Assembly (NCBI GenBank): GCA_017615595.1
Contig: JAFZZT010000020.1
Location: 1-64,000 of the forward strand
Reading direction: 5' to 3'
DNA: 64,000 nucleotides
Source of the DNA: Bacteroidales bacterium
GTDB lineage: Bacteria > Bacteroidota > Bacteroidia > Bacteroidales > WCHB1-69
In this document: one piece after another, positions 40,970 through 48,692 of the stretch
Numbering within the stretch: the first letter of the stretch is position 1
Layout of the letters: each line of letters begins with the position of its first letter
Position numbers and translations under genes: made by a program
Notes under the pieces: generated by a model
The model's database searches: none
What the model saw: only the letters and a program-made list of their open reading frames with translations
What the model was told of the DNA's origin: nothing

Positions 40970-41527
40970 TTACAATGCTAATAAATCATCATCAGGAAAC
41001 TCGGGATATCCCACTTCTAATCTCCGATGGACATCAAAATAGAGTTTTTCCACTCCAAAGTCGTTGGGCTCAAACTCAATGCAGTCGATGCCGTTTTCTG
41101 ACACACTCTGTCGAATTATCTCAGGCACATTATAGACAAAAATCTCCTGCATCAGCTCGTACTCCTGATAAGTGTCGATGACACAGAAAGCAGTCTCGGG
41201 TGATTTCCCGTTGCCAGAACTCAACAACGTATCGATAATCTGCTCGCTTTGAAATTGACAAGAATCTATCATATCTTCCTCTTCAAGAATATCCTCCCAA
41301 TATTGAACACTAAAAGGACTGCCCATAAATCCTTTGGCATAATCTTCAGTAAAGGTGTAACCATACATGAGTCCCCGAAGGGTTTCTATTGGGGTGTCCT
41401 CGTCAAGTTGCCCGTCAAGGAATTGTTGAAGTAATTCTTGGGGACAACTGTTTCTGTATTCTTCAAAGATGACTTTGCGAAAATCATCGCGAACGCCTAA
41501 CAATCCTTGTGGAGCATGTTTTTTCAT
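40970..41527 (-). CDS. DUF4919-like protein of unknown function
   Basis: 185 residues, no signal peptide. The C-terminal part (GNGKSPETAFCVIDTYQEYE, IDCIEFEPNDFGVEKLYFDV) resembles the DUF4919-type proteins of Bacteroides, though this assignment is from memory. The N-terminal part has LRGLMYGYTFTEDYAKGF and is acidic overall. A function cannot be given. It starts 21 bp after the ADP-ribosylglycohydrolase-like gene, on the same strand, so the two may be expressed together. Confidence 0.6.
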   Translation of the reverse strand: MKKHAPQGLLGVRDDFRKVIFEEYRNSCPQELLQQFLDGQLDEDTPIETLRGLMYGYTFTEDYAKGFMGSPFSVQYWEDILEEEDMIDSCQFQSEQIIDTLLSSGNGKSPETAFCVIDTYQEYELMQEIFVYNVPEIIRQSVSENGIDCIEFEPNDFGVEKLYFDVHRRLEVGYPEFPDDDLLAL

Positions 41528-41548
41528 ATCTTTTGTCTTTGTAATAAA

Positions 41549-42793
41549 CTACAGGCGAGTTTCTTTTTGACTTTTTGTCGCCAGAATTCCATTGATTCTG
41601 TTCCAAATATCCTTGTACAGGTAAACGTTCTCTTTGTCCTTCAGTGGCTCAAAAAGCGGCACCATCACGTCAAGGCCGATTTGGGATTTCTTCCCAAGAC
41701 CAACATCTTGAACGAGATATATTTTGTCAGGGTTCGCCCCTACTTCTGCAATGAGTCTCCTAATGTCTTGCTTTACAGTGTCAATGGGTGTCCCGATGGT
41801 ATGGATGGGAAATCCGGCAAGAGGCATGCGAGTGAAACGACTTGTCCGAGTTTCAAAATAGCCTCGCTCGCCCTCCGATTCCTCCGCATTAGTGCCATAG
41901 ACCACCACACAATCGTTACCCCAGCGTTTTACCATTGGTGGTGTGATACGGAGATTTGGCAGGTTAGCACCATCAAACTCATTAATGACATCTAACATCC
42001 GTTTCGGTATATAAATAGAGGCTTGTTCGGCGATTGTTCTTGGCACGCCATAATAGGCGGCGGCCACACCACCCGCGATGGCAGCGATGGTGTCAGTATC
42101 CACGCTGAACTTGACAGCCGTTTCAATGACCTCGTTGAAATCATTACCGAACATAAAAGCGCTCATGGCTATGGTGACAGATTCTGGCGCCATCACGTAA
42201 TCGGACCTTCTATGTCGAGCAGCAAAAGCATCTGCCGTCTGAAAATTATCATAAACAGGAATACGGAACGTTTTCTCCACGTAGTTCCTGATTTCCAGTT
42301 TGGAATTACCTTCTCTGGCGAGGAAGATGGCTGCAGCCACCGCCCGAGCACTGCGAATCCCATCCCTGCTGTCATGGGTCGGTATTGTAGCCTCCTTGGC
42401 CAGCTCAAGTACCTGCTTGAGGTTCTGGCCATAGAAACCGACGGGACTGATACGCATCGCGCAACCATTGGCGGAACTATGATTCCGGGTTCCTGATGGG
42501 GTTTTTATCCACTTGCGGAATCCCTTTCCGAAACCGGCTGCCGGGTACTGATTTCCCCACGTACGAAAGGCCTGCTCAAAAGACTTGCCATGCAGAAGGG
42601 CATCGGCCACCGCGACGGTCAACACTGAATCGTCCGTCACGGAGTCGCTGGCACTAAACCACTTTATCCTGCACGGGACCTTTTTAAACTCATACATACT
42701 TCCGATGATATCACCGACAACAGCACCGATAACGCCCTTGATGGTGTCATTCGTACTGGCATCGGAGTCGACAACTTCACTCTGACTATTCAT
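41549..42793 (-). CDS. ADP-ribosylglycohydrolase-family protein fused to a C-terminal A1S_2505-like domain
   Basis: 414 residues. Residues about 15-290 are an ADP-ribosylglycohydrolase (DraG/ARH) fold: IKGVIGAVVGDIIGSMYE, the metal-binding SVTDDSVLTVAVADAL, NGCAMRISPVGF, and the second metal site KFSVDTDTIAAIAGG. The enzyme class removes ADP-ribose from proteins or nucleic acids. Residues about 300-400 (CVVVYGTN, IHTIGTP, NPDKIYLVQDVGLGKKSQIG) resemble the A1S_2505-type domain (VFGSN..., IPTKD, FLVTxIGCGxAG) often found in phage or defence-like contexts. The fusion is my inference from motif spacing. It sits in the accessory island, next to a toxin-antitoxin pair. Confidence 0.78.
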   Translation of the reverse strand: MNSQSEVVDSDASTNDTIKGVIGAVVGDIIGSMYEFKKVPCRIKWFSASDSVTDDSVLTVAVADALLHGKSFEQAFRTWGNQYPAAGFGKGFRKWIKTPSGTRNHSSANGCAMRISPVGFYGQNLKQVLELAKEATIPTHDSRDGIRSARAVAAAIFLAREGNSKLEIRNYVEKTFRIPVYDNFQTADAFAARHRRSDYVMAPESVTIAMSAFMFGNDFNEVIETAVKFSVDTDTIAAIAGGVAAAYYGVPRTIAEQASIYIPKRMLDVINEFDGANLPNLRITPPMVKRWGNDCVVVYGTNAEESEGERGYFETRTSRFTRMPLAGFPIHTIGTPIDTVKQDIRRLIAEVGANPDKIYLVQDVGLGKKSQIGLDVMVPLFEPLKDKENVYLYKDIWNRINGILATKSQKETRL

Positions 42794-42815
42794 GTTGATG
42801 AATTTTTATTCTATT

Positions 42816-43124
42816 TTAACAGGTAGTGAGGTTAAATAGGATTTTGCCAAGCGAATTTTGTCCCTCACGGATCCAATATCCGTCAATATTGAACACTATC
42901 CGGCCAACGGAGGATTGTCCTTCGCGGATCCAGTTGCCATCGACATTATAAAGGATCGTGCTAAGTGGATTTTGCCCTTTGCGAATCCAATTGCCATCGA
43001 TGTTATAGAGAATGGTACCGACAGAACTTTGTCCTTCGCGAATCCAATCGCCATATACATTGTACAGAATGCGACCGGTGGAGTTTTGCCCTTCGCGGAT
43101 GTATATTCTTTGGTTGAAGTACAT
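42816..43124 (-). CDS. Small protein built from five 19-residue repeats
   Basis: 102 residues made almost entirely of a 19-residue repeat (57 bp) of the form IREGQNSxGRILYNVDGxW, five copies, the last truncated (IREGQNSLGKILFNLTTC). Each unit predicts a short beta-hairpin with Gly-Gln and Asp-Gly turns, so a small beta-solenoid or beta-prism is likely. No signal peptide. Similar repeats occur as C-terminal decorations in Bacteroidota proteins; here they form nearly the whole protein. It lies 25 bp after the 284-residue protein gene, on the same strand as the RiPP-like genes, and may be part of that transcript. Confidence 0.7.
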   Translation of the reverse strand: MYFNQRIYIREGQNSTGRILYNVYGDWIREGQSSVGTILYNIDGNWIRKGQNPLSTILYNVDGNWIREGQSSVGRIVFNIDGYWIREGQNSLGKILFNLTTC

Positions 43125-43149
43125 AATGTTTTGATTGTTAAAATACTGT

Positions 43150-44004
43150 TCACCTGTCTTTTGGCACTTTCCATTTGCTGATGGGGTAGCCGTATTTTTC
43201 GAAGATGCCGTCTATGACTTTGAAGTCCTGTTTCTCACGCAAAACCCCAGCGATGTAATTGAAGATAACGTAGGTTTGAATCACCTCGCGGTCGTACAGA
43301 TCGGTTACATGACGCTCGTAGTCTGCTTTGGTGTAGGGATGTTGCGGGGTGCGACAAAGTTCGAAGTCGAGCAACTCCAACGCCCAAGTATAGTTCTGCT
43401 CGTGGATGGCGTTGTGCAGCACCTCGTGGTCGTGCATGACACGCAGGTTTCGGATGAGTACTTCTGCAGCAATATGGTGGTTCTGCTGCCACCCTGACTC
43501 GTTGTACTGCTGCCATTTGGCCACTTCCGCCTCAATCTGCTCCCGCTCCATAAAGGCGGCATCGCAGATACGGTAGGGGCACTCCACGCTGTATTGCAAT
43601 AGGCACGGTTTCAGGTCTACGCCGGTTTTCTCAATATGGATGGGGTAGTCTAATTCCAGCACACACTCCATCCAGTTAGTTTTAATGCCTAACGCCTGCA
43701 CATCCTGACCACAATAGTAATCGCGCAAGGCATCCTCTTTAAGCAGAAGACCCCAAACATCCGTAGGCATTTCGGGCGTGTAAAGGAACGGAAACTGCGA
43801 ATAGCACAACCCGTTCCCTTTGCTTACAATATACCGACCATCCTCGTGCTGCCCGACCACAAAACTGCGGCCATGAAGAGGACTGACTCGCCACATTGTT
43901 TTGTCACCGTCTTCGGAACGGAGAAATGGGTATCTATTTAATTTGAAAGGATATTCTATTGCTATATAATCAACACTTTTGGCACTAAACAACGTTTTTT
44001 TCAT
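43150..44004 (-). CDS. Unrecognised 284-residue protein, weakly SelO-like
   Basis: No confident family. The segment YIVSKGNGL, then DVWGLLLKEDALRDYYCGQD and ALGIKTNWMECVLELDYPI has the order KGxG ... DGx(A/L)L ... REY/F ... LGIxTxRxLxLV seen in SelO pseudokinase AMPylases, but the protein is about half the length of SelO and the ATP-binding residues are not all evident. The C-terminal part is helical (EIEAEVAKWQQYN-type and HHIAAEVLIRNLRVMHDHEV). No signal peptide. Its ATG overlaps the stop of the proline-rich peptide gene (ATGA at 44001-44004), so the two are translationally coupled. A role in processing a peptide is possible but not shown. Confidence 0.6.
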   Translation of the reverse strand: MKKTLFSAKSVDYIAIEYPFKLNRYPFLRSEDGDKTMWRVSPLHGRSFVVGQHEDGRYIVSKGNGLCYSQFPFLYTPEMPTDVWGLLLKEDALRDYYCGQDVQALGIKTNWMECVLELDYPIHIEKTGVDLKPCLLQYSVECPYRICDAAFMEREQIEAEVAKWQQYNESGWQQNHHIAAEVLIRNLRVMHDHEVLHNAIHEQNYTWALELLDFELCRTPQHPYTKADYERHVTDLYDREVIQTYVIFNYIAGVLREKQDFKVIDGIFEKYGYPISKWKVPKDR

Positions 44005-44144
44005 AAAACTTTTTTCCCTGGATTTGGTTTTATATCAGGAATTACGGGTTTAGAAGGTTTCTCAGGAATCGGAGTGCGTTTCGGCTGATCTGGAAGAATT
44101 GGTTTTTGTGGGATTTTCGGTTCAATAATTATTTGTTTCTCCAT
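44001..44144 (-). CDS. Proline-rich 47-residue peptide
   Basis: 47 residues beginning MEKQIIIEPKIPQKPILPDQ; about one quarter of the residues are Pro, with Lys/Ile in regular Pro-x-x/Pro-x spacing (KPVIPDIKPNPGKKVL at the end). No cysteine, no signal peptide. I chose ATG 44144; the longer frame to 44198 would start inside the upstream terminator. Its TGA overlaps the next gene's ATG by 4 nt. It could be a second precursor-like peptide or a structural linker peptide; function unknown. Confidence 0.55.
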   Translation of the reverse strand: MEKQIIIEPKIPQKPILPDQPKRTPIPEKPSKPVIPDIKPNPGKKVL

Positions 44145-44173
44145 AATAATTGTATAAAGGTTAATACTAAATT

Positions 44174-44205
44174 TGAAAAAGCAGGGCGGACAAGCCACCC
44201 TGCTT
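44174..44205 (-). terminator. Rho-independent terminator after the cysteine peptide gene
   Basis: On the minus strand, AAGCAGGGTGGC / CCGCCCTGCTT pairs as a strong stem with loop TTGT, followed by TTTTTC. It lies just past the peptide stop (44214) and would end or attenuate the maturase-peptide transcript. Confidence 0.8.
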
Positions 44206-44213
44206 GATTAGAC

Positions 44214-44318
44214 TTAAACTTGACGCCACATAACTCCGCAAACTCCTTCTGAAATTTGTGAGCAGTGTCCCATGCAAATCACTTGAGATGTTTTGCTAAT
44301 TGACAATTCTACTTTCAT
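44214..44318 (-). CDS. Candidate RiPP precursor peptide, 34 residues, three cysteines
   Basis: Short reading frame on the minus strand, 47 bp after the radical SAM gene stop. It reads MKVELSISKTSQVI, then CMGHCSQISEGVC, then GVMWRQV, and a TAA stop at 44214-44216. The three cysteines (residues 15, 19 and 27) are in the C-terminal half, as expected of a core after a leader of about 14 residues. Sulfur-to-carbon (sactionine or ranthipeptide) links are a usual product of SPASM maturases on such cysteines. It is followed directly by a terminator, which supports it as the end of the maturase transcript. It is too short for routine gene calling. No ribosome-binding signal is expected in this phylum. 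Coding status is inferred. Confidence 0.6.
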   Translation of the reverse strand: MKVELSISKTSQVICMGHCSQISEGVCGVMWRQV

Positions 44319-44364
44319 TTCGGTAAAAATTAAACGGTTATAGGTGTACTGCGGGAGACACCAT

Positions 44365-45900
44365 TTATCCCTTTGTATCATATTGGCGTTGGAGCGTAAC
44401 CTTGGCCTTCGGCAACGCTTGCAATGCCTTTACAAATTCGTGTCCGTGAAGTGGGTCATACCCTTCCATCATCTTGTGCGCCAAATTGAAGCGAATTTTA
44501 GCCATATAGCAGCAGTTCTCGGCAGGCTTACGCCAGTCGCCGTGCTCCATCTGTCCGTGGCCAGCGCAAAGATTGCAGTAGTCGCAATAATCGTGACGCC
44601 CGCATTCAGTGAATTGCTGCAAAGTGTGGTGCTGCCACTGTTGCAACGGCTCATTATCGGCAAACACATCCGACAACGATTTTTCTTTCAGGTTCCCAAA
44701 AGATAACGGAAATGCACAACAAGGTTGTAAATATCCCTCTGGTGTAATGCAAAAGATGGTTTTACCTGCCCCGCATGCTATATTATTCAGGTCACGGGGA
44801 TAGCCACCGAAATTTGGAGCCTCGGGGCCAACATAAAGCGGCACATTATCGTCACGCAATACCACTTGCAACTGTTCTTCGGTAAGCCGCAACTGGCGGG
44901 CACAGGTATCACCCTCATTGGAATCGGAAATGTTGATTTCAAACTGAGGCTGTGCGCCTAATTTGAATGCCAGATCTGCAACTGTATAATAACTGTGCAG
45001 GTTGGGCTGCATCACACAGCATTTGATATTCATCGGCACTGCCAGTTCGGAAAGCCGGCACACAACCTTCATAGAACGTTCCCACGAGCCCGGCACCCGC
45101 GTGATGGCATCGTGGTCTTCGGGAACGCCGCTGTATATGCTCACACCTACTATTCGCGGATAATAATCCGCCAACCTTTCCACCTCATTCACAATGCGTT
45201 GTCCGTTTGTAAACACATCAAACGCAATCTCCTTCTGGAACAGATAGTCAATGATCTCCCACGCGATGGGCTTCGAAAAGGGATCTCCACCAGAGAGGCA
45301 CACCTTCACCAAACCAGCTTCATCAAGCTCGTCAATAATGCGTTTGTAGTCCTCCCATTGCAGCTCCTCACGGTCTCCGCGATGTGAGATTTCGCTGTCG
45401 TTGCGCGTAGCGCCGGGATTGTAACAATGGATGCACTTCTCGCTACAGTTGTAGGTCAACTCGAACATCACGGAGGTCACTATGCCTTGTGCCTCCACCG
45501 CATCGTAGTAGGCCTGTTCGGCATTGGAGGTTTCCATAGGCAGTTTCTCAAGGGTGGTTTTCTCCACCTGCTGCTCGCGACACTTCACTTCCGCCAATTG
45601 ATGCCGGTAGCGAAGAATCTCCTCTTTGGTCGGCACGGCAGGGACGAGAAGTCCCAGTTCCACAAACTGCTGGAAGAATGGTTCGATGCTTTCCTCGGCA
45701 ATACCGGTACTCTGTGCCACTTCGGCGACTGAAACTTCCTTATTTCGTTTCACATTGAGAATCTGCCCCACTACATCTGCGGAGTAACTTTCAAAAAAGT
45801 AGCTGTAGCCGGCGATGAGGTTGTACATCAGCGCCACGTGTTTGTCGGCGTTATATCTGCCACAGGTCCATTCGGGACGGAAATAGCTATTCTTTGCCAT
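44365..45900 (-). CDS. Radical SAM/SPASM peptide maturase with PqqD-like N-terminus
   Basis: 511 residues. Residues about 20-90 form a PqqD/RRE-like winged helix (ALMYNLIAGYSYFFESYS, VAEVAQSTGIAEE) that would bind a leader peptide. The radical SAM core has CxxxCxxC in YNCSEKCIHCYN (C152, C156, C159), then VCLSGGDPFSKP and AFDVFTNGQR. A SPASM domain with auxiliary cluster cysteines follows (CGAGKTIFCITPEGYLQPCC; CGRHDYCDYCNLCAGH; NCCYMAK). Such enzymes install S-C or C-C crosslinks in peptides. The ATG at 45900 was chosen; the frame is open upstream to 45981 into the leader repeat. The only adjacent peptide is the 34-residue cysteine peptide at 44214-44318. Confidence 0.9.
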   Translation of the reverse strand: MAKNSYFRPEWTCGRYNADKHVALMYNLIAGYSYFFESYSADVVGQILNVKRNKEVSVAEVAQSTGIAEESIEPFFQQFVELGLLVPAVPTKEEILRYRHQLAEVKCREQQVEKTTLEKLPMETSNAEQAYYDAVEAQGIVTSVMFELTYNCSEKCIHCYNPGATRNDSEISHRGDREELQWEDYKRIIDELDEAGLVKVCLSGGDPFSKPIAWEIIDYLFQKEIAFDVFTNGQRIVNEVERLADYYPRIVGVSIYSGVPEDHDAITRVPGSWERSMKVVCRLSELAVPMNIKCCVMQPNLHSYYTVADLAFKLGAQPQFEINISDSNEGDTCARQLRLTEEQLQVVLRDDNVPLYVGPEAPNFGGYPRDLNNIACGAGKTIFCITPEGYLQPCCAFPLSFGNLKEKSLSDVFADNEPLQQWQHHTLQQFTECGRHDYCDYCNLCAGHGQMEHGDWRKPAENCCYMAKIRFNLAHKMMEGYDPLHGHEFVKALQALPKAKVTLQRQYDTKG

Positions 45901-45954
45901 CGTTCCTTTTTTTCCGCACCTCAGGCCCGCAAGGCGCACCACATATAACAAGAA

Positions 45955-46200
45955 AGTGGAGCCATTCCATTCTCGACTCATCCTAACGTGAGGGCTCGAC
46001 TCCCTGTCAAATGGATGAGAAGAGCGAACAACCCCACGTTAAGTATATCGTATGAAACGAATACCGAACAAGGAGCGCTCATCTTCCCAGTATCCCGATT
46101 TGACTTGTGAAGTGTCGAGTTTCACGTTACGGAATAAAGCGAAAACGCGCTTTCTGAATGCTGCGGATTTCTCCCCGCAACACCGTGGCAAAAATACAAA
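45955..46200 (-). promoter_or_regulatory. Promoter-leader repeat, copy A (upstream of the radical SAM maturase)
   Basis: On the minus strand, TATTTTTG (46189-46196) is followed by about 240 nt of leader that closely matches copy B at 48460-48692. The most conserved part is 46078-46196. Two small hairpins occur in it: AAAGCG/CGCTTT and GTGAA/TTCAC. A 34-codon ORF starts at 46082, at the same relative place as a 38-codon ORF in copy B. The start codon of the maturase lies about 290 nt downstream of the -7 element. Confidence 0.7.
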
Positions 46201-46287
46201 AATATTCCATCATGCCGCTTTTTTCGGACAAAAAAACCGCCCTGCTAGAGGGCGGCTTGGACAATAAACTGTTGCTATCATGTTGTA

Positions 46288-46866
46288 TTATGCTATGATA
46301 AGATAGATAAGGGCGCAAAGCATCAACCATACTTGAGTCCATATGCCCAAAAATTTGGTCATGTCTATCCCCAACCATTTGGGCACAAAACGAAATGCCA
46401 AATATGTTGCTATACATAACAACCAATATAATATCCCTCGTGTGTGTATCAACCAACTATAAACAATTAATATAGGACTTACGGCACATACAAAGGGTAT
46501 CACAAGCAGAATTAACGGTTCAACAATTATTTTGAAACTTAAGTCCTCTCTTTTTAAATTTTTAAAGAACATTATAGCTTCTTGTCTTAATTCATTAAAA
46601 TCCTGCAAATGAAAAATTGCATCAACTAAAGATGCGGCTTCTTTTCGAGCACCTCTTCTCCATAAATAAAATATCACATTATATATTATAAAAACAACAA
46701 CCATTATACCAAAATATAATTTAGAAGCTTCCTTGTCGATACGAATAAAAAGAAATTTATCCACACTTGATGAATAGGTGTCATCTGTCACACCGCACGA
46801 TGCGGCAATAATCATTAAAATGGCGGCAACGGCCATTAACAGAATTGTTTTGTTTGTCTTCTTCAT
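46288..46866 (-). CDS. Membrane lipoprotein of unknown function
   Basis: 192 residues starting MKKTNKTILLMAVAAILM. A lipobox-like ILMIIAASCG gives an acylated Cys near residue 24. It then has a hydrophobic helix (YFGIMVVVFIIYNVIFYLW) and, at the C-terminus, two or three more (IIVEPLILLVIPFVCAVSPI, WLIHTRGILYWLLCIATYLA, FLGIWTQVWLMLCALIYLII). A lipoprotein with several integral helices is unusual. No family recognised. It starts 28 bp past the end of the 495-residue protein gene on the same strand, so it is probably the second gene of that operon. Confidence 0.6.
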   Translation of the reverse strand: MKKTNKTILLMAVAAILMIIAASCGVTDDTYSSSVDKFLFIRIDKEASKLYFGIMVVVFIIYNVIFYLWRRGARKEAASLVDAIFHLQDFNELRQEAIMFFKNLKREDLSFKIIVEPLILLVIPFVCAVSPILIVYSWLIHTRGILYWLLCIATYLAFRFVPKWLGIDMTKFLGIWTQVWLMLCALIYLIIA

Positions 46867-46894
46867 TTTTTTTATGATTTTATTGTTTTGATTA

Positions 46895-48382
46895 TTATTT
46901 CTTTTTTGCAATTACCGAAAATTCGCGGTATAAGCCGTTTGCGCTCAACACAATTTTTTTAGAATTGTCTTTAAACAGCTGTATGGAAAGTTCTAGATTC
47001 TCGAAAGGTTTGTGAATCGGGAAACGATTCAAGGCTGCTATTCCATCCTCTGTTGTGTGAAAAATATCACCAAACAATGGTAAGGCCAGAACAGCAATAG
47101 GCTTGTCTTCCCCCACATCTTGAGTGTTTAATCGCATTTCAGCGCAATTAAAGTAACAGCCTACTCTTCTATTGTTAAGCGTGTGTATCAAACTCCTTGC
47201 ATTTCTATTACATTCTTCTAAAAGTGCTTCACATTCCGGGAAATTTTTTCTGATGCATTCATGAATGACCGAATCCAACTTATCACAGGACTCTTCATTA
47301 TACTGGGCCACCAAATTCAATATATCATATTGCCAAGGAACGACTGAACGTTCATCATCTATTGTCTTGTAGAAATCCAAATAATGTTTTTTCAATATAT
47401 CTTTAAGATTGAAATTCTCTGTCACGATACATGTGGGATAGAACTTTGGATATTCAAATACCTTATTACCTGATCTTTTGAAGTTGAACTTGTAGCGAGT
47501 GGCAGCAGACAAGAGTGCTTTTTCACTCATTTTTCCTGTCTCCACCTTTTTCAAATCATCCATACCAAATGTTTCAAACTCCACCTCTGATGTCAATTGG
47601 TCGTATATCCTCTTATACCGCTTGTATTCGGAATCTTGGGTGTTAAAATTGAGGTCTCCGATTTTAAAATCCTCAAGTTCCAACACGTCACCATCTTCGT
47701 TCCGTAGATAAATAATGCCGTCTTTGAATATGGCGGTATAGTCATTCTGTATGCGCTGAAAATACGGGAGCGGTTCGCTAAAATATTCAAAATAATCAAC
47801 GAGAAAATAATAACTATCTAACACATATTTTCTTTCAGAAAGATTGTCTTTAATGTGTGCATTCAAATTTATGTATGCAATACTTATTTTGTTTTTATCG
47901 TGTGGGGTAGGTTTGAATCCCACTACGACAGATTCTTTATGAGGCCAAGAAAGGGAAACGGATGCCAAGGCCTCTTTTTCTAAATAAATTTTATAATTAT
48001 CTCTGACAGAATCCCAAATTTTACCCAAAATTCGACACGCTTTCTCTTCTGAGCAACTATTCTTTCGCATATATGCAAGTATAGCTAATGATTCTATTCC
48101 TTCCGCTACATCTCGAAGAACTTCTGGATCAATGTATTTCCAATATTCAGGGTCATCATACGGATATTCTTTCTGAACGGTTGCAGCAATTTTCTCCACC
48201 ACCATAGCGGCTCTCACTCTCGATGCCCCCGTCTTCTGAATATAAAGGTTTTTGGCTAATATTAGGTCTTCATCAGCAATGGCGCGAAGAACATCTGGAT
48301 CGATTGATCGCCAGTTTTCAATCTCATCCTGCACATCTGTGACCATCTGTTTCCCTTTCTGGAATAAATCTAACAGTCCCAT
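46895..48382 (-). CDS. Unrecognised 495-residue protein with two N-terminal helical repeats
   Basis: No signal peptide or membrane helix. Residues about 25-80 and 85-135 are a tandem repeat: SIDPDVLRAIADEDLILAKN and YIDPEVLRDVAEGIESLAIL, each followed by a helix with Tyr, Lys and a KTGASR/KNSCSE turn. The pattern (Y-x-K-T/N-G-x-S-x-x-x-A) is like the helix-turn-helix of L7/L12 C-terminal or UBA-like domains, but this is only a resemblance. The rest (about 150-495) is mixed alpha/beta with no recognised motif. The ATG at 48382 lies about 300 nt downstream of the copy B promoter, matching the maturase arrangement. Confidence 0.6.
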   Translation of the reverse strand: MGLLDLFQKGKQMVTDVQDEIENWRSIDPDVLRAIADEDLILAKNLYIQKTGASRVRAAMVVEKIAATVQKEYPYDDPEYWKYIDPEVLRDVAEGIESLAILAYMRKNSCSEEKACRILGKIWDSVRDNYKIYLEKEALASVSLSWPHKESVVVGFKPTPHDKNKISIAYINLNAHIKDNLSERKYVLDSYYFLVDYFEYFSEPLPYFQRIQNDYTAIFKDGIIYLRNEDGDVLELEDFKIGDLNFNTQDSEYKRYKRIYDQLTSEVEFETFGMDDLKKVETGKMSEKALLSAATRYKFNFKRSGNKVFEYPKFYPTCIVTENFNLKDILKKHYLDFYKTIDDERSVVPWQYDILNLVAQYNEESCDKLDSVIHECIRKNFPECEALLEECNRNARSLIHTLNNRRVGCYFNCAEMRLNTQDVGEDKPIAVLALPLFGDIFHTTEDGIAALNRFPIHKPFENLELSIQLFKDNSKKIVLSANGLYREFSVIAKKK

Positions 48383-48459
48383 TTCGTAATTGTTTTGTGT
48401 TTAACAAGTTTCGCTCCCTAAGCCTTTGGGTGCATAATATACAACAGATTAGCGAGGCC

Positions 48460-48692
48460 TACCATTTCCTACTCATCCGCACCTTAAGACCCAAATCTCT
48501 GTCAAACGGATAAGAAGAGAAAACAGCCCACGCCCACAATCCGAAAGTGGTTAAACACAAACATGAGTTGCTCATCTTCCCAGTATTCCGATTTGACTTT
48601 TGTGAAGTGTCGAGTTTCACGTTACGGAACAAAGCGAAAATGCGCTTTCTGAATGCTGCGGATTCTCCCCGCAACAACGCTGCAAAGATACA
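48460..48692 (-). promoter_or_regulatory. Promoter-leader repeat, copy B (upstream of the unknown operon)
   Basis: On the minus strand, TATCTTTG at 48683-48690 is followed by a leader matching copy A over about 230 nt, most strongly at 48571-48690. It contains the same two hairpins and an ORF beginning ATGAGC at 48575 (38 codons, MSNSCLCLTTFGLWAW... ending at TAG 48459). The 48383-48879 interval otherwise holds no gene. Confidence 0.7.

Noticed and set aside
45901..45981. Extension of the radical SAM protein upstream to 45981
   Set aside because: The frame runs into the leader repeat shared with a different gene; the family N-terminus begins near MAKNSYF at 45900.
46052..46267. Plus-strand 71-codon frame over leader copy A
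   Set aside because: Antisense to the leader repeat; no conservation expected at protein level.
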